Assembly: GCA_021163155.1 (NCBI GenBank)
Contig: JAGGXI010000012.1
Location: 1 to 27,152, forward strand
Reading direction: 5' to 3'
Length of the DNA stretch: 27,152 bases
Origin: Candidatus Aerophobota bacterium
GTDB lineage: Bacteria; Aerophobota; Aerophobia; Aerophobales; JAGGXI01
Part shown: positions 1 to 7,351 of the stretch, one piece after another
Layout of the letters: every line of letters begins with the position of its first letter
Position numbering within the stretch: position 1 is the first letter of the stretch
Translations under genes and position numbers: made by a program
The notes under the pieces: generated by a model
What the model was told of the DNA's origin: nothing
Databases searched by the model: none
What the model saw: only the letters and a program-made list of their open reading frames with translations

Positions 1-119
1 ACACACAGGATGCGGATTATAATGCGTCTTTGAATATCTTAAATCTTGGCATAGCTCAGCAGTCTATGGTCGCTGAAAGTGCGAAAGTTAGCCAAATGGA
101 TATTTGTCCATTAAACTAA
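1..119 (+). CDS. IS200/IS605-family TnpB (OrfB) transposase-like protein, C-terminal end only
   Basis: The frame is open from the window edge to the TAA at 117-119. It reads TQDADYNASLNILNLG and then a short tail. The DADYNA-LNI motif is the characteristic C-terminal part of the RuvC-like nuclease domain of TnpB/OrfB, right after the zinc ribbon. The rest of the gene lies upstream of the window, so nothing can be said about completeness. No TnpA is visible. The following 140 bases should contain the right end of the element, but I could not define it. Confidence 0.8.
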   Translation, partial: TQDADYNASLNILNLGIAQQSMVAESAKVSQMDICPLN

Positions 120-258
120 CAACTATAACAATGAGAGAATTTTTTTATTTCATTGAAGATTCATCCAAGCGTGCATACCGAAAAATTATTTTAACAGCCT
201 CCATTTTAATCGCTACTCTATAAGTTATTTCATCAAAAGCATTAGGATATTTTGATGG

Positions 259-286
259 TGGACAAATTTATTTTTTTATCTATTAT
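259..286 (+). promoter_or_regulatory. Predicted sigma-70 promoter of the feo operon
   Basis: A -35-like TGGACA at 259-264 is followed by 16 bases and a TATTAT -10 at 281-286. A second TATTAT at 288-293 is an alternative. Transcription would start near 293, giving a leader of about 50 bases before feoA. The DtxR-type palindrome at 293-310 lies directly on the predicted start site. Confidence 0.5.
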
Positions 287-292
287 GTATTA

Positions 293-310
293 TGTTAGGT
301 TAACCTAACA
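293..310. promoter_or_regulatory. DtxR/IdeR-type iron operator, perfect palindrome
   Basis: TGTTAGGTTAACCTAACA is a perfect 18-bp palindrome. Its core TTAGGTTA-ACCTAA matches the well-known half-site TTAGG of DtxR/IdeR-type boxes. It sits on the predicted transcription start of feoA, where binding of a repressor would block initiation. A DtxR/MntR-family regulator is encoded in the same cluster at 2508-2909. Binding is inferred, not shown. Confidence 0.75.
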
Positions 311-345
311 AATAGAAAAATTAATTAAAATATAAAAGGCAAAAG

Positions 346-573
346 ATGAGTTTGGTAGAGCTAGCGATAGGTATGGGGGCACAGATAGTTAAGTTAAAAG
401 GGGGATTTGGAATGCAGCGGCATTTAATCTCTCTGGGTATTGTTCCGGGAAAAATTATTCATAAAATAACCAGTCAGCCAATGGGAGGACCAATTGTCAT
501 TGAGATAGAGGGAGCTCGTATAGCTGTTGGCAGAGGAATAGCAAGAAGAGTTATAGTTAAGAGAATAAGTTAA
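346..573 (+). CDS. feoA: FeoA-type SH3-like ferrous iron transport protein
   Basis: A 75-residue cytoplasmic protein with the FeoA SH3-like fold, made of small beta-strand-rich segments (LVELAIGMGAQIVKLKGG near the N-terminus; a basic, glycine-containing VGRGIARRVIVKRI at the C-terminus). FeoA supports Fe2+ uptake by FeoB, probably through contact with it. An AAGGC ribosome-binding site lies 7 bases before ATG 346. Its TAA overlaps the ATG of the next gene by one base, so translation is likely coupled. It is the first gene after the palindromic iron operator and so is probably repressed when iron is sufficient. Length is normal for the family. Confidence 0.9.
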   Translation: MSLVELAIGMGAQIVKLKGGFGMQRHLISLGIVPGKIIHKITSQPMGGPIVIEIEGARIAVGRGIARRVIVKRIS

Positions 574-1070
574 TGAGAATACTGTTAATGGGAAACCCTA
601 ATGTAGGGAAAAGTGTCATTTTTAATCGCCTTACAGGAATAAAGGTTATTATCTCTAATTATCCAGGAACCACTGTTGAATTCTTGGAAGGAAGTATAAT
701 CATTGAAGGAAAGAAAATGAAAATAGTTGATGCTCCGGGGACATACTCTCTTATTCCTTCTGACAAAGCAGGAGAAGCAGCAGTTAACCTTCTTTTAAAA
801 GAAAAAACAGATTTAATCATCAATGTAGTTGATTCTACTAATTTAGGAAGAAATCTTTACCTTACTTTACAATTGAGAGAACTTTTTATTCCTTTGATTC
901 TTGATTTAAATATGGTTGATGTAGCACGAGAGCAGGGTATAGAGATAGACATACCTGCCTTATCAAAAGAATTAAAGGTCTCTGTAGTTTCTACTGTAGC
1001 TATAAGTGGAGAAGGAATTCGGGAATTAAGAAAGGCAGCCGCAGAGATATTAAAAAGGGACGAGAAATGA
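573..1070 (+). CDS. feoB: FeoB G-protein domain as a separate protein (split FeoB, part 1)
   Basis: A 165-residue GTPase matching only the N-terminal G domain of FeoB. Visible motifs are G1 GNPNVGKS (residues 7-14), G2 in NYPGTT, G3 DAPGTYSL, G4 NMVD and a G5-like SxxAISGEG near residue 145. The family normally continues from here into a helical GDI domain and a membrane permease in one polypeptide of about 650-750 residues. Here it stops with TGA right after the G domain. The stop overlaps the start of the next gene (ATGA, 1067-1070), and that gene begins with the missing GDI helices. The protein probably works as a soluble GTP switch paired with the downstream membrane subunit. The clean domain boundary argues against a random frameshift. 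Confidence 0.9.
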   Translation: MRILLMGNPNVGKSVIFNRLTGIKVIISNYPGTTVEFLEGSIIIEGKKMKIVDAPGTYSLIPSDKAGEAAVNLLLKEKTDLIINVVDSTNLGRNLYLTLQLRELFIPLILDLNMVDVAREQGIEIDIPALSKELKVSVVSTVAISGEGIRELRKAAAEILKRDEK

Positions 1071-2488
1071 GGATAAGATTTGAGCCAAGAATAGAAGCAG
1101 CTATTAAAGATATACAAAAAAAGAGTAATTTGCCCCGATGGAAAATACTTCTTGCTTTGGAAGGAGATGAAAGATTTAAAAAAAAGATACCTGAGAAAAT
1201 CTGGCAAGAAGCGATTTCGTTGGTGGAGAAAGACCATAAAGAGCCTATAGAACTAACTATGTTAAAGGCAAGATTTGGACAAGCAGGTGCTATTGCTAAT
1301 AGGGTACAAAAAGTTCATCATCGTCATCCTACTTTTCTCGAAAAATTAGGAGATATCACAGTAAAACCCCTTATTGGTCTTCCTATAGCAGTAATTATTC
1401 TTATGGGGGTATTTAAATTTTTTATTACTGCCGCCGGATTTATTACTGATAAAATAATGACTCCTTTTTTTGAGGGTCCCTATGATGTATTTATCCACTT
1501 TTTGGTAGAAGGAACATTCCCAAAAGGCTTCATTCATGATATGCTCATTGGAACTCCGGGAGCCGGATATTTAGAGTCTTTTGGCGTTCTTACCACAGGA
1601 ATTTTTGTCCCTATAGGAATTGTTCTACCGGCAGTTTTAATTTTTTATATTATTCTTACTCTTTTAGAAGATGTAGGTTATCTTCCTCGTTTAGCTATTT
1701 TAGTAGACACTATATTTCATAGAATAGGTCTGCATGGTTACTCCATTATTCCGGTCATTCTCTCTTTTGGGTGCAATGTTCCTGGAGTTATGGCAACAAG
1801 AATTTTAACTTCTGATAAACAGAGATTTATGATGCTTACTCTATTGGGGATATCTATTCCTTGCACAGCTCAAACAGCAGTAATTTTAAGAGTTATCGGC
1901 CCTTTTGGCCTGGGTTGGGTCATCTTAATCTATCTTATTTTAATGACCATTTTTGTAACTACAGGAAGTATACTTAATAGAGCGTTAAAGGGAACAGCTC
2001 CTGAAATAGCTATAGAAATTCCTCCCTATAGATTACCTCGAATCTCTAACTTAATGATGAAAACAGGATTAAGAATTAAACAATTTTTATTAGAGGCGAT
2101 ACCATGGGTATTTGTAGGAATTATACTTGTTAATACTTTACATACATTAGGAATAACAGTTTATCTATCTCGAATTTCAGGGCCTCTCATGGGAAGATGG
2201 TTAGGACTACCTGAAGAGGCTATCTATCCTTTAATAATAGGCTTCTTAAGAAAAGACGTAGCCACAGGATTGCTCACTCCTTTATTAAATAAGAATATTA
2301 TGAATTTCTATCAGGCAATGGTTGCAGTAACAATTCTGGTTATCTATTTCCCCTGCGCAGCTACCTTTGTTGTATTTTTAAAGGAATTAGGAATAAAGGG
2401 AACTATAAAAAGCACCTTTATTATGCTTGTGGTAGCTTTTGGCATAGGAGGATTATTACATTTAATATTTAGCTTATTTGCTTTATAA
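1067..2488 (+). CDS. feoB: FeoB helical/permease part as a separate protein (split FeoB, part 2)
   Basis: A 473-residue inner-membrane protein. Residues 1-60 resemble the helical GDI region of FeoB (PRIEAAIKDI and LPRWKILLALEGDERF). Then come about eight hydrophobic segments with both FeoB gate motifs: the first with YLPRLAILVD and SFGCNVPG (GCNVP, containing the Cys proposed to line the Fe2+ path), the second with GFLRKDVATGLL. The fold is that of nucleoside-recognition/gate transporters. It takes up Fe2+ using the G protein encoded just upstream (4-base overlap, translational coupling). Together the two parts have the length of a normal FeoB with nothing missing, so a split but functional transporter is likelier than a pseudogene. 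Confidence 0.9.
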   Translation: MRIRFEPRIEAAIKDIQKKSNLPRWKILLALEGDERFKKKIPEKIWQEAISLVEKDHKEPIELTMLKARFGQAGAIANRVQKVHHRHPTFLEKLGDITVKPLIGLPIAVIILMGVFKFFITAAGFITDKIMTPFFEGPYDVFIHFLVEGTFPKGFIHDMLIGTPGAGYLESFGVLTTGIFVPIGIVLPAVLIFYIILTLLEDVGYLPRLAILVDTIFHRIGLHGYSIIPVILSFGCNVPGVMATRILTSDKQRFMMLTLLGISIPCTAQTAVILRVIGPFGLGWVILIYLILMTIFVTTGSILNRALKGTAPEIAIEIPPYRLPRISNLMMKTGLRIKQFLLEAIPWVFVGIILVNTLHTLGITVYLSRISGPLMGRWLGLPEEAIYPLIIGFLRKDVATGLLTPLLNKNIMNFYQAMVAVTILVIYFPCAATFVVFLKELGIKGTIKSTFIMLVVAFGIGGLLHLIFSLFAL

Positions 2489-2507
2489 TAAGGAATAAAA
2501 GGCGATT

Positions 2508-2909
2508 TTGATGATAATGCAGAAGACGCTAACTCCCACTATGGAAGACTATTTAGAGCTCATAAGTAACTTAAAAAAGAGAAACCGGGTAGTTAGAGTA
2601 AAAAACATTGCTCAAGAATTAAAAATAAAAATGCCCAGCGTGAGCGAAGCTTTAAAATTATTAGTTAAAGAAGGGTTAATAATACACAAGAAATATGGAA
2701 ATATAGAATTGACTGAAAAAGGTAATAAATTAGCGGAAGATGTTAAATCTCGTCATCAGACTATTTTTAAATTTTTAAATGAAGTTCTGGGTATAAATCC
2801 CAAAACTGCTAATAATGATGCTTGTAAAATGGAACATTCTATTAGCACAATTACCCTGGAAAGATTAATAGTATTTTTAGAATCTATAAAATCGTCTTAC
2901 CAGGAATAA
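2508..2909 (+). CDS. DtxR/MntR-family metal-dependent transcriptional regulator
   Basis: A 133-residue regulator with an N-terminal winged helix (LTPTMEDYLELI, then recognition region IKMPSVSEALKLLVKEGLI) and the short dimerisation domain. It lacks the C-terminal SH3 domain of DtxR, so its size is MntR-like. Metal-site positions look mixed: Asp14 and Glu17 resemble MntR D8/E11, while CKMEH near residue 105 has Cys-x-x-Glu-His as in iron-sensing DtxR/IdeR rather than Glu-x-x-Glu-His of MntR. It lies 19 bases after the feoB permease gene and likely controls the palindrome at 293-310, closing a feedback loop. ATG 2517 (residue 4) is an alternative start. Iron rather than manganese sensing is inferred from the operator and neighbours. 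Confidence 0.85.
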   Translation: MMIMQKTLTPTMEDYLELISNLKKRNRVVRVKNIAQELKIKMPSVSEALKLLVKEGLIIHKKYGNIELTEKGNKLAEDVKSRHQTIFKFLNEVLGINPKTANNDACKMEHSISTITLERLIVFLESIKSSYQE

Positions 2910-2923
2910 ACTTAGGAGAAGAT

Positions 2924-3592
2924 ATGGGGATAAAGGATAATGTGAAACATTTATTAAAAGAGATTCCAGCTAATGTTATTCTTGTTGCTGCAGCAAAAAC
3001 AAGAACACCTGAGGAGATACTTGAAGCTATAGATGCAGGGATTGAGATTTTTGGGGAGAATTATATTGGAGAGGCGAAAAAAGTATATACAGTAATAGGG
3101 AAAAAAGCAAAATGGCATTTTATCGGGACACCTAAAACACAAAAACACGACCTTCTAAGAAGGAAAACATTAGAGATGTTTGACATGATAGAAACTGTTG
3201 ATTCGTTTGAAATAGCAATAGAGGTTGATAAAAGATGCGCCCAAATTAACAAAGTGATGCCAATATTAATTGAGATCAACAGTGGTAGAGAGCCTCAGAA
3301 ATCAGGAGTGTTACCAGAAAAGGCAATCGAATTAATAAAGGAGATTTCGGGTTTTCAAAATATAAAAATAGTAGGGCTTATGACTATGGGACCCCGTTTC
3401 GGAAATTCAGAGGATGCAAGACCGTATTTTAAGAAAACAAAGGAAATATTTGAGAAAGTAAAAAAAATAGCCATCTCCAATGTGGAAATGAAGTATCTTT
3501 CTATGGGAATGAGTAACTCTTACCGTGTTGCTATTGAAGAAGGGGCAAATGTTGTGCGAATAGGGACAAAGATTTTTGGACTACGCAAATAA
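2924..3592 (+). CDS. yggS: YggS/PROSC-family pyridoxal phosphate homeostasis protein
   Basis: A 222-residue protein with the single-domain TIM-barrel PLP fold (alanine racemase N-terminal family). Seen: the PLP-binding Lys25 in VAAAKTRTPEEI; FGENYIGEA; WHFIGTPKTQK (usually WHFIGxLQxNK, so a slightly altered loop); a LIEINSGREPQKSG strand; GLMTMGP; and the C-terminal SMGMSNSYRVAIEEGANVVRIGT phosphate-binding region. These proteins bind PLP without known catalysis and buffer free PLP and amino-acid pools. A clear AGGAGA ribosome-binding site precedes ATG 2924, 15 bases after the regulator stop, so it may be in the same transcript as the feo genes. Length matches the family. Confidence 0.9.
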   Translation: MGIKDNVKHLLKEIPANVILVAAAKTRTPEEILEAIDAGIEIFGENYIGEAKKVYTVIGKKAKWHFIGTPKTQKHDLLRRKTLEMFDMIETVDSFEIAIEVDKRCAQINKVMPILIEINSGREPQKSGVLPEKAIELIKEISGFQNIKIVGLMTMGPRFGNSEDARPYFKKTKEIFEKVKKIAISNVEMKYLSMGMSNSYRVAIEEGANVVRIGTKIFGLRK

Positions 3593-3603
3593 GTGCTAAG
3601 AAT

Positions 3604-4446
3604 ATGAAAACATATCTTGATTGTATACCCTGTTTTTTTAGACAGGGTTTAACAGGAGCTCGGTTATTCACAAAGGATAAGGAAAAACAGAGAAAAATTT
3701 TAGAAGAAATCGCCAAAGAAATTCCTTCAATTTCTTTAGACAATACTCCCCCTCAAATGGGAAGAAAAATTCATTTAATTATCAAAAAAACAACAAACTC
3801 TCCCGACCCCTATAAAAAAATTAAGGAAAAATATAATAAAATAGCTTTAAAATTATACCCTCGATTAAAGAATGAAGTAAAAAAAGCTAAAGACCCTCTT
3901 CTTACTGCAATAAGGGTAGCTATTATAGGAAATGTTATCGATTTTGGAGCGCCTTTTCATCTAAACCTTGAGCAAGAAATAAAAACAATTTTAAATCAAG
4001 AATTTTCTATATTTGACTATGCTAAATTTAAAAAAGCATTAAGCAAAACAGAGGAAATTCTGTATTTGGGTGATAATTCTAGCGAAGTTGCTTTTGACAA
4101 AATATTAATAGAACAGCTAAATAGAAAAGTTACCTATGTGGTAAGAGAAAGACCAATAATAAATGATGCTACCTTAGAGGATGCCTTATTTTTCGGGATG
4201 GACAAGATAGCTAAGGTTCTCTCCTCCGGATGTGATGCTCCAGGAACTATTCTTTCTCTCTGTTCAAAAGAATTTATAACCTATTATAACTCTTCTGAAT
4301 TAATCATCAGCAAAGGACAGGGTAATTATGAGAGCTTGTCTGGAGAAAATAGCCCCCTTTTTTTTCTTCTTAAAGCGAAATGCCCGATAATAGCAAGAGA
4401 TTTAGGATGTAGGGAAGGAGATATAGTATTAAAAAGTATAAAATAA
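3604..4446 (+). CDS. DUF89 / ARMT1-like metal-dependent phosphatase-family protein
   Basis: A 280-residue member of the DUF89 family. The N-terminus MKTYLDCIPCFFRQ has the CxxC (Cys7, Cys10) typical of the bacterial/archaeal subfamily. The metal/phosphate motifs are LGDNSSEVAFDKILIE (around residue 155), RERPIINDATLEDA, and a DAPGT loop. Studied relatives are Mn/Co/Ni-dependent phosphatases proposed to remove damaged phosphometabolites; the real substrate here is unknown. It starts 11 bases after yggS and ends before a hairpin that may terminate the transcript. Length is normal for the short, CxxC-bearing subfamily. Confidence 0.8.
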   Translation: MKTYLDCIPCFFRQGLTGARLFTKDKEKQRKILEEIAKEIPSISLDNTPPQMGRKIHLIIKKTTNSPDPYKKIKEKYNKIALKLYPRLKNEVKKAKDPLLTAIRVAIIGNVIDFGAPFHLNLEQEIKTILNQEFSIFDYAKFKKALSKTEEILYLGDNSSEVAFDKILIEQLNRKVTYVVRERPIINDATLEDALFFGMDKIAKVLSSGCDAPGTILSLCSKEFITYYNSSELIISKGQGNYESLSGENSPLFFLLKAKCPIIARDLGCREGDIVLKSIK

Positions 4447-4619
4447 TAGAACTATACAGAGCATTACTTATTTGTCCTGGAACTGATCTAAGACTATGCA
4501 GAGCATTACCCATTGGGTAGGGGAGGCTTTAGCCTTCCTTTTATTTTTGGCGATTAAACTCGCTTCTCTAAGCATCTTGAGAAGATTAATACGGGAACCA
4601 CTTACTTCAGAAAGTTAGT
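4447..4619. other. Gene-free stretch with a direct repeat and a REP-like hairpin
   Basis: No coding sequence is visible between the DUF89 gene and thrC (4447-4771). The left half contains an imperfect 20-base direct repeat (17/20 identical) at 4451-4470 and 4493-4512, beginning actat(a/g)cagagcattac, 42 bases apart, followed by the REP-like hairpin listed separately. I looked for a TPP riboswitch (CTGAGA and ACCTGATCTGG cores) and did not find one; CTGATCT at 4483-4489 is a chance partial match without the partner motif. Confidence 0.5.
4515..4547 (+). terminator. REP-like hairpin followed by T-rich tract; probable terminator of the upstream transcript
   Basis: GGGTAGGGGAGGCTTTAGCC and the next four bases form a stem with GGAGGCT pairing to AGCCTTCC (one bulge). 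TTTTATTTTT follows at 4539-4547, as in an intrinsic terminator. The first 24 bases match 22574-22597 on the opposite strand at 23 of 24 positions, so this is a dispersed repeat that may have been recruited as a terminator. The GTAG just before the palindrome resembles the foot of REP elements handled by RAYT transposases. Confidence 0.6.
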
Positions 4620-4647
4620 TTGACAGAAGGGGTATTTTATTTATAAT
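4620..4647 (+). promoter_or_regulatory. Consensus sigma-70 promoter of thrC-thiC
   Basis: TTGACA (4620-4625), 16 bases, TATAAT (4642-4647): both boxes match the consensus exactly. Transcription would start near 4654, leaving a leader of about 118 bases before thrC. The leader is A-rich and has no riboswitch core that I recognise. Confidence 0.7.
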
Positions 4648-4771
4648 TAAACAGATACCAAACTTTAGTAATAGGTAAGCTCTCCTAAAAAAAGCAGAAT
4701 TAAAGGATTAAAGGGGAAAGAGAAGATAATTTTAGAAAGGCTAAACTATTACAAGCTTTAAGGAGAATTTA

Positions 4772-5851
4772 ATGAAATGGGAAGGAGTAATTAAACATTA
4801 TCGAAACTATTTACCTGTAACAGAGAAAACACCTATTGTCACCTTATTAGAGGGTAACACTCCTCTTATTTCGGCCAATAATATCTCGAAAGAGTTCAAA
4901 GGAAAAATTAAGCTATATTTAAAATATGAAGGATTAAATCCTACTGCTTCTTTTAAAGACAGAGGGATGACGGTGGCTGTCTCCTGTGCTTTGGGAAGAG
5001 GAGCAAAAGCAGTAATGTGTGCCTCTACTGGCAATACTTCTGCTTCTGCTGCTGCTTATGCTGCAGCAGGGGAATTAAAGTGTATTGTTCTTATTCCAAA
5101 AGGAGCTATAGCTTTGGGCAAGCTCAGCCAGGCACTTCTCCATGGAGCAAAGGTTATTGCCATTGAAGGGAATTTTGATGATGCCCTGGAATTGGCAAAG
5201 GGGATAACCTCCAAATATCCAATTACTTTAGTTAACTCTTTAAACCCTGACCGTATAGAAGGGCAAAAAACAGCTGCTTTTGAAATCTGTGATATTTTAG
5301 AAACATCTCCAAATTATCAGGCTATGCCTGTAGGAAACGCTGGGAATATCACTGCTTATTGGAAAGGTTACAGCGAATATAAAGAGAAGGGAAAGATAAA
5401 AAATCTTCCCAAAATATTAGGTTTTCAGGCTTCTGGTTCTGCTCCTATTGTTGAAGGACATCCCATAAAAAATCCACAAACTATAGCCACAGCAATAAGA
5501 ATTGGTAATCCAGCCCGATGGAAAGAAGCAGTGGAAGCAGCAGAAAACTCAAATGGATTAATAGAAAAGATAAGTGATGAAGAAATCTTGACAGCTTATA
5601 AAATGCTGGCTAAGAGAGAAGGAATATTTGTAGAACCAGCCTCAGCCATTTCCATAGCTGGGATAATAAAATTATATAAAAGAGGATATTTTGATTCTCG
5701 ATCCTCAAATTCCCACTCTCCAATAAAAATTGTCTGCATTTTAACTGGACATGGCTTAAAGGACCCAGATATAGCTATAAAGGAGTCGTCCCAACCCGTA
5801 GTGATTCCACCAAAAGAAGAAGCTGTATTAGAAGTAGCAGGATATAAATAG
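4772..5851 (+). CDS. thrC: Threonine synthase (PLP-dependent)
   Basis: A 359-residue fold-type II PLP enzyme that converts O-phospho-L-homoserine to L-threonine. Seen: TPLISANN near the N-terminus, the PLP lysine Lys62 in TASFKDRGM, the ASTGNTSASAAAYAA loop, a VGNAGN phosphate-binding loop, FVEPASAIS and a terminal ILTGHGLKDP. The length and the compact N-terminus fit the short (class with about 350 residues) bacterial/archaeal threonine synthases. AAGGAG lies 7 bases before ATG 4772. It is the first gene behind a consensus promoter, and thiC follows after 17 bases, so the two are likely co-transcribed. Confidence 0.9.
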   Translation: MKWEGVIKHYRNYLPVTEKTPIVTLLEGNTPLISANNISKEFKGKIKLYLKYEGLNPTASFKDRGMTVAVSCALGRGAKAVMCASTGNTSASAAAYAAAGELKCIVLIPKGAIALGKLSQALLHGAKVIAIEGNFDDALELAKGITSKYPITLVNSLNPDRIEGQKTAAFEICDILETSPNYQAMPVGNAGNITAYWKGYSEYKEKGKIKNLPKILGFQASGSAPIVEGHPIKNPQTIATAIRIGNPARWKEAVEAAENSNGLIEKISDEEILTAYKMLAKREGIFVEPASAISIAGIIKLYKRGYFDSRSSNSHSPIKIVCILTGHGLKDPDIAIKESSQPVVIPPKEEAVLEVAGYK

Positions 5852-5868
5852 AGAGGAATTTAAATAAA

Positions 5869-7164
5869 ATGACTCAATTAAGTGAAGCAAAAAAAGGAGT
5901 GATTACTCCCGAGGTTAGAAAAGTAGCCAAGGAAGAATCTTTAAACCCTGATTTTATTAGTGAGAGAATAGCAAAAGGAGAGATAATTATTCCTAATAAT
6001 ATAAAACACAATCTACTTAAGATAAAAGCTATTGGTAGCAACACAAGAACTAAGGTAAATACCAACATTGGGACATCTACCGATAGTATAGATTTAAGTT
6101 ATGAATTAAAAAAATTAAAGGTAGCTATTGATGCAGGTACAGATACAGTTATGGACTTAAGCACAGGAGGAGATTTAGATAAGACAAGGAGATCTATCTT
6201 AAACTCTTCTCCTGTTCCTCTGGGAACAGTCCCTATTTACCAGGCAGCTATTGAAACGATTGCAGAAAAAGGTGCTTTAATAAAAATGGATAAAGATAAA
6301 ATATTTGAGGTGATTGAAAGACAGGCTGAGGATGGGATTGATTTTGCTACTGTTCATTGTGGTGTGACCAGAGCCTCTTTAGAACGCCTTAAAAAAGAAG
6401 GAAGAATTACAGATATAGTAAGTAGAGGAGGAGCATTTTTAGTTACCTGGATGGTAGCTAACGACAAAGAAAATCCTCTTTATGAGGATTATGAGCGTCT
6501 TTTGGAAATAGCTAAAAAATATGACCTTACTTTAAGTTTAGGAGATGGTTTTCGTCCAGGGTGTTTAGCTGACTCTACAGATAGAGCTCAGATTCAGGAA
6601 TTAATCCTTTTAGGAGAATTAGCTAAAAGAGCCTGGGAAGAAGATGTGCAGGTAATGATAGAAGGCCCGGGGCATATTCCTTTCAATGAAGTAAAAGCAA
6701 ATGTTCTGCTTGAGAAAAAATTATGCCATAATGCTCCTTTCTATATTCTCGGTCCTGTGGTTACTGATATTGCCCCTGGTTACGACCATATAACTTCAGC
6801 TATCGGAGGAGCGTATGCGGCAAGTAGTGGAGCAGATTTTTTATGCTATGTTACCCCTGCCGAACATTTAAGACTTCCTACCCTAAAAGATGTAGAGGAA
6901 GGGGTAATGGCTACCAGAGTCGCTGCCCATATAGGAGATATAAGCAAAGGAATAAAAGGAGCTCTGGAATGGGATTTAAAAATGGCAAAGATGAGAGAAA
7001 AGAGAGATTGGGAAAAGCAAATTAAACTGGCTATAAATCCTCCTCTTGCCAGAAAAATGAGAGAAGAGAGTAAACCTCATCTTTCCGATGTATGTACTAT
7101 GTGTGGTGAGTTCTGCGCCTTAAAGCTTGTAGAAGAGGTACTAAGACCCGGTAAAAAGGGTTAA
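5869..7164 (+). CDS. thiC: Phosphomethylpyrimidine synthase ThiC (thiamine biosynthesis)
   Basis: A 431-residue radical SAM enzyme that rearranges aminoimidazole ribotide to hydroxymethylpyrimidine phosphate. Seen: KVNTNIGTS, TVMDLSTGGD, SSPVPLGTVPIYQA, DFATVHCGVTR, SLGDGFRPGC, EGPGHIPFNEV, GPVVTDIAPGYDHITSAIGG and the C-terminal cluster motif CTMCGEFC (Cys409, 412, 416). The spacing is CX2CX3C, one residue shorter than CX2CX4C of the long enterobacterial form; this matches the short anaerobe/archaeal-type ThiC. GAGAGGAA precedes the ATG. No TPP riboswitch lies directly upstream, and expression probably depends on the thrC promoter. Confidence 0.95.
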   Translation: MTQLSEAKKGVITPEVRKVAKEESLNPDFISERIAKGEIIIPNNIKHNLLKIKAIGSNTRTKVNTNIGTSTDSIDLSYELKKLKVAIDAGTDTVMDLSTGGDLDKTRRSILNSSPVPLGTVPIYQAAIETIAEKGALIKMDKDKIFEVIERQAEDGIDFATVHCGVTRASLERLKKEGRITDIVSRGGAFLVTWMVANDKENPLYEDYERLLEIAKKYDLTLSLGDGFRPGCLADSTDRAQIQELILLGELAKRAWEEDVQVMIEGPGHIPFNEVKANVLLEKKLCHNAPFYILGPVVTDIAPGYDHITSAIGGAYAASSGADFLCYVTPAEHLRLPTLKDVEEGVMATRVAAHIGDISKGIKGALEWDLKMAKMREKRDWEKQIKLAINPPLARKMREESKPHLSDVCTMCGEFCALKLVEEVLRPGKKG

Positions 7165-7201
7165 GCAACCGCAGGGGTAAGCTTTATAATTTCAAGATAA
7201 A

Positions 7202-7226
7202 GGGCGGCTGTTGTCTCCAGCCTTAT
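7202..7226. terminator. Weak hairpin between convergent thiC and the DUF6282 gene
   Basis: GGCTG (7206-7210) and CAGCC (7218-7222) can pair across a 7-base loop. No clear T-run follows on either strand, although a T-rich stretch lies at 7240-7262. The position between converging genes suits a bidirectional terminator, but the evidence is thin. The rest of 7165-7351 shows nothing recognisable. Confidence 0.25.
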
Positions 7227-7351
7227 TCCAGAAAGTATATCTCTTATCTTTTTTTATTTTTCAATTACACATATTTTCATAGAGTTGATGAGGTTTTAAA
7301 GATTTGCCCTGAAGTCAATTCTGAGATTGATTATTTTGAGATTTATCTTTA

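Noticed and set aside
857-1237. Minus-strand 126-codon open frame across the feoB junction.
   Set aside because: A shadow of the overlapping feoB genes; amino-acid content is not protein-like and it has no ribosome-binding site.
4476-4494. TPP riboswitch-like GGAACTGATCTAAG upstream of thrC-thiC.
   Set aside because: Only a partial match to the ACCTGATCTGG core, without CTGAGA or the P1 stem, and it lies upstream of the predicted promoter.
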